Of a stretch of DNA of 64,000 bases, positions 46,132 to 58,479 are shown piece after piece (positions within the stretch are counted from its first letter, which is position 1; every line of letters begins with the position of its first letter). The translations under genes and the position numbers were made by a program. The stretch spans positions 16,912,699 through 16,976,698 of the forward strand of contig CM051459.1 of NCBI GenBank assembly GCA_028095005.1, in the 5' to 3' direction. This DNA comes from Rhynchospora pubera. Its lineage: Eukaryota > Streptophyta > Magnoliopsida > Poales > Cyperaceae. The notes under the pieces were generated by a model. It saw only the letters and a list, made by a program, of their open reading frames with translations, was not told the origin of the DNA and made no database searches.

Positions 46132-48325
46132 CTTAATAACTCCACTAAAGGTGATCCTATTAGTGGGATGGCTTTAGGTATACCAATTATGATTTTAACT
46201 GCCCAATAACCAATTTGGTCCCAAGGTAAGGAATAACCGGTTATACCAAAATGTTAGAGATATGTCCTAGAAGCCAATCATATCTGGCTACTTCTGTGGT
46301 TGATGTTATTGATGATATTTGATCATTTGTTCCTTGATTTATTCATTGACAGATCATTCAGGTTGAGGATCTAAATTGTAGATCTCTGTAGTTTATTTAT
46401 AATTAAATGACAATAATAAATCTAAAAAATCCATAATCTTGATAATTAATAAGGAACATTAATTATCAATAAGATTAGTATGCAAATTAAGTGATGATTA
46501 AGTTCTACAAATCATTGGTAAGGAGTTACCGGCTTTATTGCATATGTGTATGTTATAGAACATAGTACTGGACTTGATCCATCGAAATAAATATATGGAT
46601 TGTGTTACGCGTCATTATTTATTTCGTTCTGATTTTGATTCTAAGTTTGAGATGTTTATCTTTTCCACATGAGAATAAGTTCTATAAATCTTGTCTATCG
46701 CTGATTCCCGACAAGATCTGCTATACAGACTTTATTTACGTTATCTTGAATTGTGCGAGAAAAAGCTAATCATCAAGAAAACCGTATGTCCCTCATTAAT
46801 TAACTTAGTGAGTGACAATATCTGTTTGGGCCCCTTGATGGAGATAGATTGTTTGCTAGCAACTGATACAATTATCTCTAGATCAAGAAACGTATAATCT
46901 GCAAGAATGACACATTCCTATCTTGGATTATACGATGATATCATGTGACATAAGAATCAAAATAGGAAAATTCTTTTATTTTCTTATACATGATTTAAAT
47001 ACTATAGCGGTACACTATTTATGCGAATTGAGAATCATAACGTGTTGCTAGATACCGCTTATGATTATTAAAAATAAATGGTGATTTATTTTTCATGTCC
47101 AACATAGCATAAATCCTCAAAGGGTCACACAAATAGAGATTTAACCATACAATGCATTATTTATTTATTCGCAACAATGCGTATTGCGAAAAATATGGTA
47201 AGTTGATTAATTAATTATAACCGTTATAATTAATTAAGTCAAATAGATCATATCGAAATGAATTAATGTATTAGCTAATCCTAGAATATTTATTAATTAG
47301 TTAATAATTATTTTAGTTCAACACAATTTAATATAAATAGTTACATTAAATTATTGGGCCAATATTTATATATTAAATGTATAGTCCAATTGAGGAGCAT
47401 TTAAAGGAGACTCTAATTAAATGAATTAGAGACAAATTAGATGGACTTGAGAGGCCCAAAAGGCCCATGAGGAGGTCGGCCACAAGAGGTAGGTAGAAGT
47501 GGCATTTGTGTACATTGTTGGTTGGTGGTAGGTAGGGTTTGTGCGTTATATATAGAGATGTATAGATGCAAAAACCAAGCTTCTCTCTTCCCACAACCTA
47601 GCCGCCACCTATTCTCCTCTCTAGGCCAGCGCCTCTCTCTCTATTTCTCTCCACCATTTGCCCATGTGTTGAGCTTTAATTCTCCACTAATTAAAAAGAG
47701 TTAATTAAGAAGAAAGGAGAATACCTTAGGATTAGCTTTTGGTTAATCTCTTGATGGACTCGAGGGGCCGTCGTGGGATCGAAGGACGTAGGAGTTGCAC
47801 GCCACCAACTCCAATGCCTAGGCACAAGCCCCGTGAATACGATTTCGCTGGAGGTATAAATCGTAACATTTTTCTCTTTGTGTTGGATGACTTGGCATTA
47901 GATTCTTGACTTGCTTGTTGATTAATTGAGATTAATTTGTGGTAATTATCTAAAAATTAAAATTAAGTATTTTCTAACACAAAAGATGCTATTAATACAG
48001 CCAAAACCACACCTGTAAGCCAAATTGATTCGCGGGGTTTTTTAAACCCACCTATGAGATACACACGAAATACGTGTAGGATCATCATTAGAACCATCAT
48101 ACTGGCTGACCACCGATGAACCGAGCGAATTAATCAGTCAAAGTTGGCCTCAGTCATTATATATTGGACAGAAGAGGAAGCTTCTATAACAGTAGGACGG
48201 TAGTAAAAAGTCATAGCAAAATCTGTAGCTACTTGTACTAGAAAACAAGTAAGTGTGATCCCCCCTAAACAATAAAATATATTGACATGAGGAGAAACAT
48301 ATTTACTAGTTATATCATCTGCAAT
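46132..48325 (-). pseudogene. petB: Plastid petB (cytochrome b6) fragment in the nucleus, split by a solo LTR
   Basis: On the minus strand the pieces 48325-47985 and 46251-46132 encode a degenerate, partial cytochrome b6. Recognisable stretches are IADDITSKYV, CLGGITLTCFLVQVATDF, FYYRPTV, HRWSASMMVLMMILHVFRVY, GGFKKPRE, then GYSLPWDQIGYWAVK and IGSPLVELLR. About 460 of roughly 650 bp of the plastid gene are covered; both ends are missing. An in-frame TGA replaces the Trp codon after TEANF (about 48131-48133), so it is not functional. The solo LTR 46252-47979 sits between the ASF codons and the following Gly; removing it and one CAAAA copy restores reading continuity. Confidence 0.92.
46252..47979 (+). 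mobile_element. Solo LTR of a copia-like element, 1,728 bp, inside petB fragment
   Basis: Termini TGTTAGAGATATGTCC and TATTTTCTAACA (inverted TGTTAG/CTAACA), with a perfect CAAAA duplication (46247-46251, 47980-47984). A TATATATAGAG at about 47548 and a CT-rich stretch after it fit a U3/R boundary. No internal domains present. Confidence 0.88.
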
Positions 48326-48949
48326 TAACCGCTAATGCACCCTTCTTTTATCAAATCTCCGGGACATGGTCTAATCATGAGGGTAGTATTTTATTATGGT
48401 GTTGGATCTCAAGTTTGTATGGATTCCTTCTTTGTTACCGGAGTCGCTCCCAAAGCCATAATGTCTCAAAACTCAGAGGCTATAGAGAAACTTTTCTTTT
48501 GCCCTTTGTCTCGAACTTTGTGAAGAACTCCATTCTATCTCTCCAACACAAAAGAGGGGCGCATTCTAATTGTATCACCCCTTCATCTCAATCCAAAAAC
48601 GAAAAAAATCGCAGATCTAAAAGTGGAAATCACATCTCCCTTCTCTCCGCTTTTCCATCTTCTGTTTCCTTCCCCCTACCTTAATTCCCTTATGTCTGCA
48701 CCTCTCTCCTCTAACGCCGCTTCTCAAACCCTTCGCCTCTCTACTCCAACTCTCTCCGCACCTCTCTCCTTCGTCCATTCTCTTCCCTCAATTTTTCCAT
48801 TAGAGAATCTTATCTCTCCCCCACATTACATCTATATTAAGGTGATCACTTACTATAACTACCTGAACAATTACAAGTACAAAAATGATATATTCTTATA
48901 TCTAATAAATGCACTAACAAGATAATCTCTTATTACAACTAACTGAAAA
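48326..48949. other. CT-rich spacer, no recognised gene
   Basis: ORFs at 48335-48523, 48415-48684 and 48623-48925 are driven by CT-rich composition (many Ser, Leu, Pro) and show no domain. Confidence 0.4.
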
Positions 48950-49665
48950 TTTATACTTAATAAACAGAACATTTATGCTTATAAGATTATCCCTTGTTAC
49001 AAATGAATATTTATACTTAATAAAATGAACATTTATACTTAATAAAATGAACATTTATACATAATAAAATGAACATTTATACTTAATAAAATGAACATTT
49101 ATACTTAATAAACTGAACATTTATGTTTATTATACTTAATAAAAAGAACATTTATACTTAATAAACTGAACATTTATGTTTATAACATTTAATGAACTAA
49201 ATATTTATAGTTATAACATTTAATAAACTGAATATTTATCCTTATAATATTTTAATAAACTCAACATTTATACTTAATAAATTGAGCATTTATGCTTATA
49301 TCATTTAATAAATCGAACATTTATGCTTATAATATTTTAATAAACTGAACATTTATACATACTAAACTAAACATTTATACTTAATAAAAAATGAACATTT
49401 ATGCTATTTTATTACACCTAACTTTACATTTAGACTTAATAAGCTGAAATTACTAAACTGAACATATTTATTTAATAAACTTAACATATTTATTTAATAA
49501 ACTGAACATATGTACTTACTGAATTGAATTGAATAGTTATACTTACTAAACATGACATTTGTACTTAATAAATTGAATATTTGTACTTTCTAAACTGAAC
49601 ATTTATACTTAATAAAAATGAACATTTATGCTCTTTATTATAAATAATATAACATTTAGACGATT
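48950..49665. repeat. AT-rich degenerate minisatellite
   Basis: More than 20 imperfect units of about 20-22 bp with the consensus AACATTTATACTTAATAAA, e.g. around 49020-49130 where spacing is most regular. Flanked by CT-rich (left) and GA-rich (49680-50000) DNA. Confidence 0.88.
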
Positions 49666-51878
49666 TAGATGCACATTTATAAGATGTAAAGTGAAATCGG
49701 AAAGGGAATGAGGAAGAATTGTCGGAGATCGGAATAAGACGGAGGGAGAATTGTTTGCAGGAGAAAGAGGGAGATCAGAGAGAAAGATGAGATGGAGAGG
49801 CGCTTGAGATCAGAACAAGAATGAGAAAGGAAAGAGAAAATCGCTGGAGGGAAAGAGAGGGAGAGGGAGAGAGAGTTGCTGGAGATCGAAATGGGAAGGA
49901 GTTAAGACGAGGAGAGGGAGATGGAGTGGAATGGAAAAGAGTTAAGGCGAAGAGAGGGAGGGTAAGGGAAGGAGAGAAAGTCAGATCTGCGTAAGAGTTA
50001 AAGTGCTAGGATAATATGGATGATACTATGAAGGATGACCGTATATAATTCCACCGATACTTACCGTTAGGTTACTCGTGAGTTCGAAAAATTAAACATC
50101 ATATTCTTACTTAAAAAATCAAATCAATTAAGGTTGCAGCACAACATTCACAATAAAACTATTAAAATTAAACCAGTCGCAAGGATGTGATGTTTAAATA
50201 AGAGCTAACTGCTCGTGTATTGATGTTATATCCAACAAATTGTTCAAAGTTTGTAGAGTAGAAATATGCTATTAAATAGTTTTTTTTTTCTTTTTGAGAA
50301 CTTAGCAGAGGCCGGCTGCTGCTTAAGGATAAAATGATAAATAGTGTCGATTGATAAACTAAAGAAATAAATAACTAGTCCAAATATTCATTAAACCAAA
50401 GTCATAACAAAAAAAATAGCGGCCACACATTAAATTTAATTATCTTTAAAGATGAAAGAGAACGACATTAATTGAACTAATTTTTTTAGTTTAAAAAAAA
50501 AACAGATTGAACCGGTGACATCTAAGAAGAAGACGTTTTACATTGATAGCTCCAAAAATCCTGGAAATCGGATAGATAGAGACAAAATAGGAGTCAGAGT
50601 ATGGTTTATTCTCGTAATCACTTAATGTATATACATATAAGGAAAAAAAAAAGGGAAAAACAGAAGAAAATACAAGATTCATGGTCGATTGGTTCCTATA
50701 TGAGGTTCTCATGTAATGTAAATGAAGAGTAGTAAAACAAAACTAATCGTGAAATTATAGGCAGAAACTCGGACCCCGCATGAAAAAAATTCGCTACAGC
50801 AATTATAACTGTGACATGGTCACAAAAAAACGAGGGCCAATGACTTAGTGAGTTAGTGTCATGATGTCATCGGTTTAGGGCTTGTGATTGTTTATTTTTC
50901 TGTGTTAATGGTGGTCCAAATAGGCACTACGAGTTTTTTTTAGAGGCAATGAATTATGCAAGGAAGTGGGTTGACTAAAAAGTTGAAATTATTCGTTTTT
51001 TGGAATGACCCGAAAATATCTCGAATTATTTTTTTTTTTTGAAAATATATCTCGAATTATATAAATCACCTCCAGACTGTATTACTTGATAACTGTGCTG
51101 TCACCAGCGTGGGAACCATTCGAGTCTGATTGGTTCAAGCTAATTGGTTCCGATAAATAAAAGTATAAAACTAAAGAAGCCGCATTCTTAAAAAACCGGC
51201 TACATAGTTCACACTTGACAAAACTAAATAACTAATTGATGAGACGACCCGTCTTTTATTCACCCACTAAGTACGACACTCATTGAGTTAAGATCGTGTA
51301 TTCAAAATCCTATTGAGAAAAGCATTTTTGTAAATGTTTAAATTTAAAAATAAGTTAAAAATTGTAAAAAAAAATCAAGTATGTTTTAAAAATCTCCAAT
51401 AAACTATTTGGTAATTTCTGCAATGGACTAAATTTTTTACATAGATCGAACAAACAGTTCATTTTAAATTATAAGTGGTTGTGATTGATCAGGACTAAAA
51501 GTACTTATCTATTTTTTAATGAAATCATTATAAGATTATGGCAAAGTCATTGTCCAAGTCGACATTATAGCTCCATTATGTGTAATAACAATGGATAAGT
51601 TTAAATGGAGTTAGCGTACTAGTTTGGATTGTTGAAATAATCAATAATTCAATTTTAAATAAAAAAATAATGAAATAGCAAGGTAAGCGATTACTTATTC
51701 ATTTAAATACACAAAAATATTTAGAAAAAAAATACTAATTTAAATTATTTTAATTTTTTAGTAAACCAAACAAATAATACGAGGAGCAAGTTTCAAATCG
51801 ACAAAGAGAATTCATACAAAGAACTCACCACACGACGGTGTCCACTCCATAGCAATTCTAAACCGAGCACAAACTTTC
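49666..51878. other. Spacer: GA-rich stretch then AT-rich DNA, no gene seen
   Basis: 49680-50000 is purine-rich (GGGAGA/GAGAGGGA). Near 51300-51370 a sequence with TTTAAATTTAAAAATAAGTT may be a decayed member of the SINE family at 22374, too diverged to be sure. Confidence 0.4.
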
Positions 51879-52421
51879 ATGTATGCCACTAATATCGAGG
51901 TCCCAGATACTGATAATTCTCATCAAAACTTTTCTCCCCAACCACTTTTTCATAATATGGGGATTAACATCTATACTGATGGAGCTTGGAACCTAAATGC
52001 AGGGGGGTGGGGTTTTCTAATTTACAATGGCACAACCCTCAGCTGTTTTGAGTGTGGAAATATAGAAAATTCACCATCTCCAATGCAAGCTGAAGCACTA
52101 GCCATCATCAATGCCCTTGATTCTCTCAAAAAAACAATGCACCAGGATAATCTTAGCTCTATTCAGGTTTCAGTGCACTCTGATTGTAATAATCTGGTAA
52201 GAGCACTCAACAACTCTGCTGGTAAGCGCCAAGAACTGTTGGATTGGAGGGCAGAACGTGAATTTTTTCAAATTATACACTTGGCTCAGAGTTTCAACCG
52301 CATCTCCTTCAACTATATTCCTAGAGAGTCAAACACTGATGCCCACAATTTGGCTTCTTTTGGGAGAACCTTTCAAGGACGAACAGGAGGTTTTCATTTT
52401 CCTACCTACAAGCCCCCTTGA
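51879..52421 (+). CDS. RNase H domain ORF from a LINE (non-LTR retrotransposon), 180 residues
   Basis: One uninterrupted ORF with a plant LINE-type RNase H fold. The four acidic active-site positions are in place: D in YTDGAW, E in MQAEALAI, D in HSDCNNLV and D in SNTDAHNLASF. The domain occupies about residues 28-165. No reverse transcriptase precedes it; the upstream 300 bp are AT-rich non-coding. A 3' region follows that ends CTATGGGCAATTGCC plus 11 A (52661-52671), typical of a LINE tail, so this is best read as a 5'-truncated LINE. Intact frame and active site suggest recent insertion or, less likely, retained use. Confidence 0.75.
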   Translation: MYATNIEVPDTDNSHQNFSPQPLFHNMGINIYTDGAWNLNAGGWGFLIYNGTTLSCFECGNIENSPSPMQAEALAIINALDSLKKTMHQDNLSSIQVSVHSDCNNLVRALNNSAGKRQELLDWRAEREFFQIIHLAQSFNRISFNYIPRESNTDAHNLASFGRTFQGRTGGFHFPTYKPP

Positions 52422-52671
52422 ACACAAACATGGAGCCTCCTCTAGCTATAGCAGAATTTTTAGACCTATTTGATTAGGTTATGCATGTGTTTCTCTGGTC
52501 CCGTCTTTTTTAGTTTTTGCTACTAAGCTATTTCTGGTATTAATGTATGTTTAGACTTTTGTTACTAGGTTATTTCTGGTACTAGTTTTATGCTTCTGAC
52601 GGGATTCACATGTAACTTCTGTTTTAATTGCAGTTCAATGAAAGCCTATGGGCAATTGCCAAAAAAAAAAA
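52422..52671 (+). mobile_element. LINE 3' untranslated region and poly(A) tail
   Basis: Follows the RNase H ORF and ends with AATGAAAGCCTATGGGCAATTGCC and an 11-A run. A clear target duplication was not found. Confidence 0.6.
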
Positions 52672-53849
52672 TGCCTTTGTTAGTTGAGGTGACGTAGGAT
52701 CAGTAACTTGTATCTCGTTTAACCTTTTTATATTCGCTCCTAGTGTGAGGAATCCATTAAAGAAGTATCAGACAAATTAAGAATCGAGGATTAGAAAGCG
52801 ATTGGTTCTCCTCACCTCTAGTTTAGATCCCAAACTAAAGAATCTTGTTCATATTGAATCATCAAAAGCAAAGAAGATATGAATCTTTTGAATATCCTTC
52901 TTAATGTAGGACACAACCTACCACCATTTTTGTCACAGAAGCCGCTCTAATCACTATTCCATTTCCAACACTTTACCCTCCATCGGCAGCTCCTTACTGA
53001 AATTCCAGTTTTAGCCCCCCTCTGTTGTTCTCGACCCAATTTAGTTGTTGACTATTCATTGATCAAGTTGTGTGTAAAATTGTTTAGAACGGTTGATTAA
53101 GGGTTTACACTTGGATGCACAAAATTACAATTGAATTTTGTAAATCATTTAGTGAGGAGGAAGAAACTTCACTCAATCAGAGTTTAAATTATTATTTAAA
53201 TTTTAATCCTGCAACTTTATGACTATTTCTAATAGGAAGAAAATGAAGATCAGAATTATTCTTACCACCAAACCCATGAAAAAATAATCGGAATTACTTT
53301 GTATTCAATTTAATATTTTTTATGCAAACAGGTCTACAAGTGTAGCTCTTTATTCTCAAATCGTGCTTAGTGGGGATGAAATGTAATCGGGAGAGAGATA
53401 ATTAACTTGGGTTATGAAAACTATTTTTTTGTTTTTCTTTTTTTTGAAAAGGATCTTGTTTTTTTTTTTTTTTTGGTCACAGACTGGGCACTTCAAGGGT
53501 CAAAATGGGTAAGTCAGAATTTCTTTGGCGGTGGGTCCACCAAGAGAGAGAGAGAGAGAGAGAGATTCCATATTTAATAAGGAACCAAGCTGGAAAAAGA
53601 GAGATATCTGGGGGGCAGAAACAGGGGGCAGCAAGACACAGAGAGAGAGAGAAGCAGCGAGGCACATCAAACTAAAAGATCGAGAGGAAAGGACCTCAAA
53701 TTAGCACTGTTCCATTCGTTTTCCTTTTTCTGTTTCACGAAAAGCTTTTTTGCGTGGGGTTTTAGCATCTGATTCGGTGATATCTGTTTTCTCTCTCAAA
53801 ACTGCCTTCGAAAAGAGGAAGTCTTTGTCCTGAAATTCTTCATAAAAAG
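52672..53849. other. Upstream region of the NIN-like gene
   Basis: Includes T runs at 53410-53475 and a (GA)n microsatellite at about 53545-53566, then a GA-rich stretch likely to be 5' leader. No other gene seen. Confidence 0.45.
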
Positions 53850-54332
53850 GTGAATCTTTTGTTTTTGTTGCCGTATTTTCTCTTTTATTCTTTAAAGTAG
53901 TTGTTTGTACAGTGGGGTCTCCTCTGTTCGTGCAGTGTTCATTACACATGAATTAGTGGTTCTTTTCTTTAGTATTGTTTTGTATTACTTTTCGTTGTTC
54001 CCGTCTCCCTCTTCCTTTCTCTCTCTTCTGTTGGGTTCCTCCCCCCCGTTGATTTGATGTATGTACTACGTACCACTTGGGTTGAGAAAAAGTGACAGAG
54101 AAAGAAGGGCTCTTGCACGGTTGCACCTTTGTGCGCCACAAAATTTGGATTTCTGGGTTTTACATGGCGCACAACTTTGATACTGTTTCCTCAGACCGAA
54201 AGGCGTGATTCATATTCCATTGTCTCTTATTCCACCTAGACTTTACATGCATTCCTTTTTATCTCTCTTCCCATACGCTACACTGCCTGATTCATGCTTG
54301 CATCTTCTCATGATACTTTGTCTCTGTTTCAG
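53850..54332 (+). other. Possible 5' UTR intron of the NIN-like gene
   Basis: AAAAAG|GTGAATC at 53850 and TGTTTCAG ending at 54332 would frame a 483-bp pyrimidine-rich intron just before the start codon. Leader introns are common in NLP genes. Predicted from splice signals only. Confidence 0.45.
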
Positions 54333-54350
54333 TTATTACTCACTGATGGA

Positions 54351-57300
54351 ATGAATTGGCGCCAACATATTGTACCGTCGATGGAAAGCAGTGTGTGTAG
54401 GAGTGCAGATACTGGTACCAGTACCGACACCCCTCAATTTCCGAATAACGTCCTGAATGATATACCCGACATCCTGTCGGATTTTGGCACGTTAGATGAA
54501 CTTATGTTGGGTTTGGATGGCCCAGACCCGAACCCGTTTCCATTACCAAGCCATTCGCGGGTGGTCGAATATCGTGGCTACACTGAGTGTGATCCATGTA
54601 AACAACTTCAAACCCAAACCCAATTAGCCTTTCCATACCCTCAAGTTCAACCACCCGGCCTGGCCACTAGCATAAGAGATCGTCTGTCATATGCTTTAAA
54701 ATACATAATGGAGTCACAACCAGGCCATGAACTCCTGGTGCAAATTTGGGCACCCACTACAATTGGCGACCGAAAGGTGCTCACAACTATTGGCCAGCCA
54801 TACACACTCGACCCAAGCTCCTCCCGGCTCATGAACTACCGGTCAGTTTCAAAGGATTTCTACTTTTCGGCTGATGAGGGGTCAGAGCAGGCACTTGGAT
54901 TGCCTGGCCGGGTTTTTGTCGGGAGCATGCCTGAGTGGACCCCAGATGTGAGGCTTTTTAGAGACTTTGAGTATCCTAGAGTTAGCCATGCACGATCCAA
55001 TAATATAAAGGGATCTATTGCTCTGCCGATTTTTGCAAGGGGGGATAGGAATTGTTTGGGAGTAATTGAGCTTGTTACCACTACTCGAAAAATTAATTAT
55101 GGTGCCGAGATTGAAAGCATTTGCAATGCTCTTCAGGTACTTTATTTACATTTGATGCGGGCTATTTTTTTTTTATGTGAAATTGATCAAATTTGTGAAT
55201 TCAGGCTTATTTTAGGTAATTATTCGAAAAAATAATTTACTTTTCACGCGAGCAGTGAATTAGATTAGACCTGTTGCTGGGTGCTTGGGTTGCAGTAAGA
55301 AAGATTTACTGGAGAGCAGTGAATTTCTTTTCCTTATTATTTCTAGTAGAATATTTGATGCTTTAATATTTATGGTAAAATGTGGTGACTTGTTTATTTA
55401 GTCATATTGGGAGTGCCTGTTCTTTCATCTCTTTAACTATTTTAAATTGTATTCTATATCATCTTTTTTGTACGCGAGGCTCTGTCTATTTTTCGTTTCT
55501 ATAATTGAGCTGACTGACTTTAATCTCTGTAACTAGGTTCTTGAAGGTCAAAATTTTTTGCTTTTGGTTAAATGATAGATTTTTCTTTTTTGCCTTATCT
55601 TTTTCATTGGCATTTTTTTGTTAATTCCTGACCTTATTTTGTAATATCTATTGTATGTTTATTAGGTTTTTGAGTTATTGTTCTTCTTCTTCCTGCACAA
55701 TCTTTTATTATGTTCATCTGTTTCGTGTATATTAGTTTTGCTAAATCACATTTTTTTTGGAATATATTTTTATGTAAGTTTCTAGCTATATGAATCGTTT
55801 TCTAAATTTACGAACTTAATTGAACTACAAGTTTCCAATTTCTATATTTTATAATATAATTGTATACCTTTATGCAGTCAGTTGATCTTAGAAGCTGTGA
55901 AGTTCAAACAATTCCCTGGTCAAAGGTATCTTGGTTCCACACTTGACATTCAAAATTATCCGTAGTGCCCCGTACTGGACCGTACTGGACCGTACTGGTA
56001 TTATTGGTGCTGTTACTGTACTGCATAAACATAGTGTCTATTTTTGTCCCAATAAAATCCTAGTGGATTCTCGCTCGCACAGTTGTGCAGAAAACACAAA
56101 AGATATAGATCCACTTATGTCGATGTATTTGATGCCCAATATGCATAAATTAGTCTAAAAGTAGGCAACCCAGCCCAAAAAGTTTGTAATTTATTAAGGC
56201 AACGAAGTAATGAACAGTTTAAAAGTGTACTGACTCAACCAGAGAGCAAGTCAATCAAGTAAAAAAAAAAAAATTGAACCAGACTAGTACTGCAACCACA
56301 GCTCTAAATTCAGGTTTGTTCAGCTTCAGTTTTAAATTTTCTTTTACAGTTAATTGACACCTCCTACCAGTTGGCCTTACAAGATATCCGAACTGTTTTA
56401 AGATCAGTTTGTGAAACTTATGGCATCCCCCTTGCTCAAACCTGGATTCCTTGCATGCAACAAGGCAAGTATGGACCCCGCCACTCAGAGGACAATTACA
56501 CCAGCTGCATCTCAACTGTTGATTCGGCATCCTATGTCCTGGATGAAACATTCCTCCCCTTCCATCAATCATGCTCTGATCACCACCTTTTAAAAGGTGA
56601 AGGCATGGCAGGTCGCGCCTTTCTAACCAATAAACCATGCTTTTCTCATGATGTGACCTCTTTTAGTAAAATTGAATATCCACTTGCACACCATGCAAAA
56701 TTGTTTAATCTACATGGTGCAGTAGCAGTTCGGCTGAGACATGTCAACACTGGTCAAGTTGATTTTGTACTGGAGTTTTTCCTACCAGTTGATTGCATGG
56801 ATCTTGAATCACATAAATCAATGCTTAAGTCCATCACTTCAACAATCCAACAATGTTGTACTGGTTTGCGAGGCGTCACACAAAAGGAGATCGAAGAAGA
56901 GGGCAATTTTGCTAATTATAGTGTCGGTTCTGATTCAGGGAGGACAAGTATAATTGAGGATCCAGTGAAGGATACACAGAAGGTTTTCACCGTCACGGCT
57001 GGTTGGGATTCATCTGGTGATAGGACTAACTTCTCGGAGTTGGCTTTTGGTGATGATATTTTAGTTAAAGAGGAAGTGGACTTGGGGGTTCAATTTATAG
57101 GCGAACCAGGATTTTTTAGCAATGATAGGGGAACAGAGAAGAAGCGTACAAAATCAGAGAAAAATGTAAGTTTAGAAGAGTTGAAGAAGCATTTTGCAGG
57201 AAGCTTGAAGGATGCTGCTAAGAACCTGGGAGGTATACTTACCTATCTCTTTCGCTCTCTCTCTCTCTCTCTCTTATATTTTGCCAAGATTTTGGTGTTT

Positions 57301-58479
57301 GGTTCCTCATTAAGGTAAATGGAGGTCAATGTGATCTTTTATGTTTCATCAAGTAGTTGCTTATGTATATGGATTATATGATGTAGTAGAGACAACTTAG
57401 AAAAATAGGACTAAAATGAGGCTTAGTTCTTCAATTGAAGTTTTCTTGAGGCTTAATTTTGTGAGTAAGGTTAGCACACTACCAAGTAGGTCTTATTAGC
57501 TTTGGCAAACATTAATTGGCAATATTATTGTCGGTCACTCCTGTGATAACAATACCCTTTTGTAGGAGATGCGCATTTGCTTAAAATTTGATAATGATTA
57601 GCATAATAGGATGCTTCAAGTGGAATTAACAAAGGGTTTCTCCATAATTCTGTTGCAGTGTGCCCAACCACGCTGAAGAGGATTTGCCGGCAACATGGAA
57701 TCACACGGTGGCCATCACGCAAGATCAAGAAGGTCAGCCACTCCTTACAGAAGCTCCAAAGGGTCATAGACTCAGTACATGGGCCAGAAGGCGGGGTTCA
57801 GCTTAGCTCTTTATACGATAACTTCACCAAGTCAGTTTGGTCTGAAAAGGATTTGCAGGGAAGTACCGTTACTTCTCCAGAAAAGCAAAAGGAAAACCTA
57901 GATGGGAATATTACTTCCCATAATTCAACCTCTAATGCATCTTCCTCTTGTAGCCAGAGCTCCAGCTCCAGTCTCAGCTATCCAGCATGCTCAAACCCAC
58001 AAAACGTCACAAATTTAGAAGAGAACCCAGCCATTTTGAAACAAGAGATCTTTTCGGAAGAGAACAATAATTATTGTACTCAGCCTCAGACAAATTTGGT
58101 TGAGAACTACCCACCAATTTTGAACCCCCAGAGCCTCCAAGTTTCAAGTGAGAAAGAGAAGAATAAACATGATTCACCTAAAGTGAAAGTGAATTATGGG
58201 GAAGAGAAGGTGATTTTTCGCTTACATTCAAATTTGGGTTTTGAAGGCCTGAAACAAGAGGTTGCTAAGCGGTTTAGACTGGCAGACCTGGGTTTGTTTG
58301 ACCTGAAGTACTTGGATGATGAATCCGAGTGGGTTTTACTGACATGTGATGCTGATTTGTATGAGTGCATGGATGTGTACAAATCTTCTAGTACGCATGC
58401 AATCAAAATTTCGGTATGTCCCAGTTCTCAATCTCAGGCATTAATGTCTGAATCTTTTCATCACCTTGGGTCATCGTGA
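54351..58479 (+). CDS. NLP: NIN-like protein (NLP) transcription factor, 4 coding exons, 845 residues
   Basis: Nitrate-responsive transcription factor of the RWP-RK family. Exons: 54351-55136, 55878-55925, 56350-57232, 57659-58479, all GT-AG and in phase. The N-terminal GAF-like half, by homology the nitrate-sensing and regulatory part of NLPs, has IRDRLSYALKYI, LVQIWAPT, LGLPGRVF and PEWTPDV. A second block has LLKGEGMAGRAF. The RWP-RK DNA-binding domain is at about 541-598 (LKDAAKNLG, CPTTLKRICRQHGITRWPSR), with its recognition motif RWPSRK at 589-594. A Ser/Asn-rich linker leads to a C-terminal PB1 domain (about 747-826) with an acidic DDESEW cluster. Length and layout fit the NLP4/5-like group (inference). 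An upstream in-frame ATG at 54294 would add 19 residues but falls in the probable leader intron, so 54351 is preferred. Confidence 0.95.

Noticed and set aside
46252..47979. The insertion in petB as the petB group II intron
   Set aside because: It has TG...CA ends and a 5-bp duplication, lies in the middle of the coding exon (after ASF) rather than near the petB start where the intron sits, and lacks group II features.
48335..48925. Overlapping CT-rich ORFs near the petB fragment
   Set aside because: Ser/Leu/Pro-rich translations forced by composition; no recognised domain.
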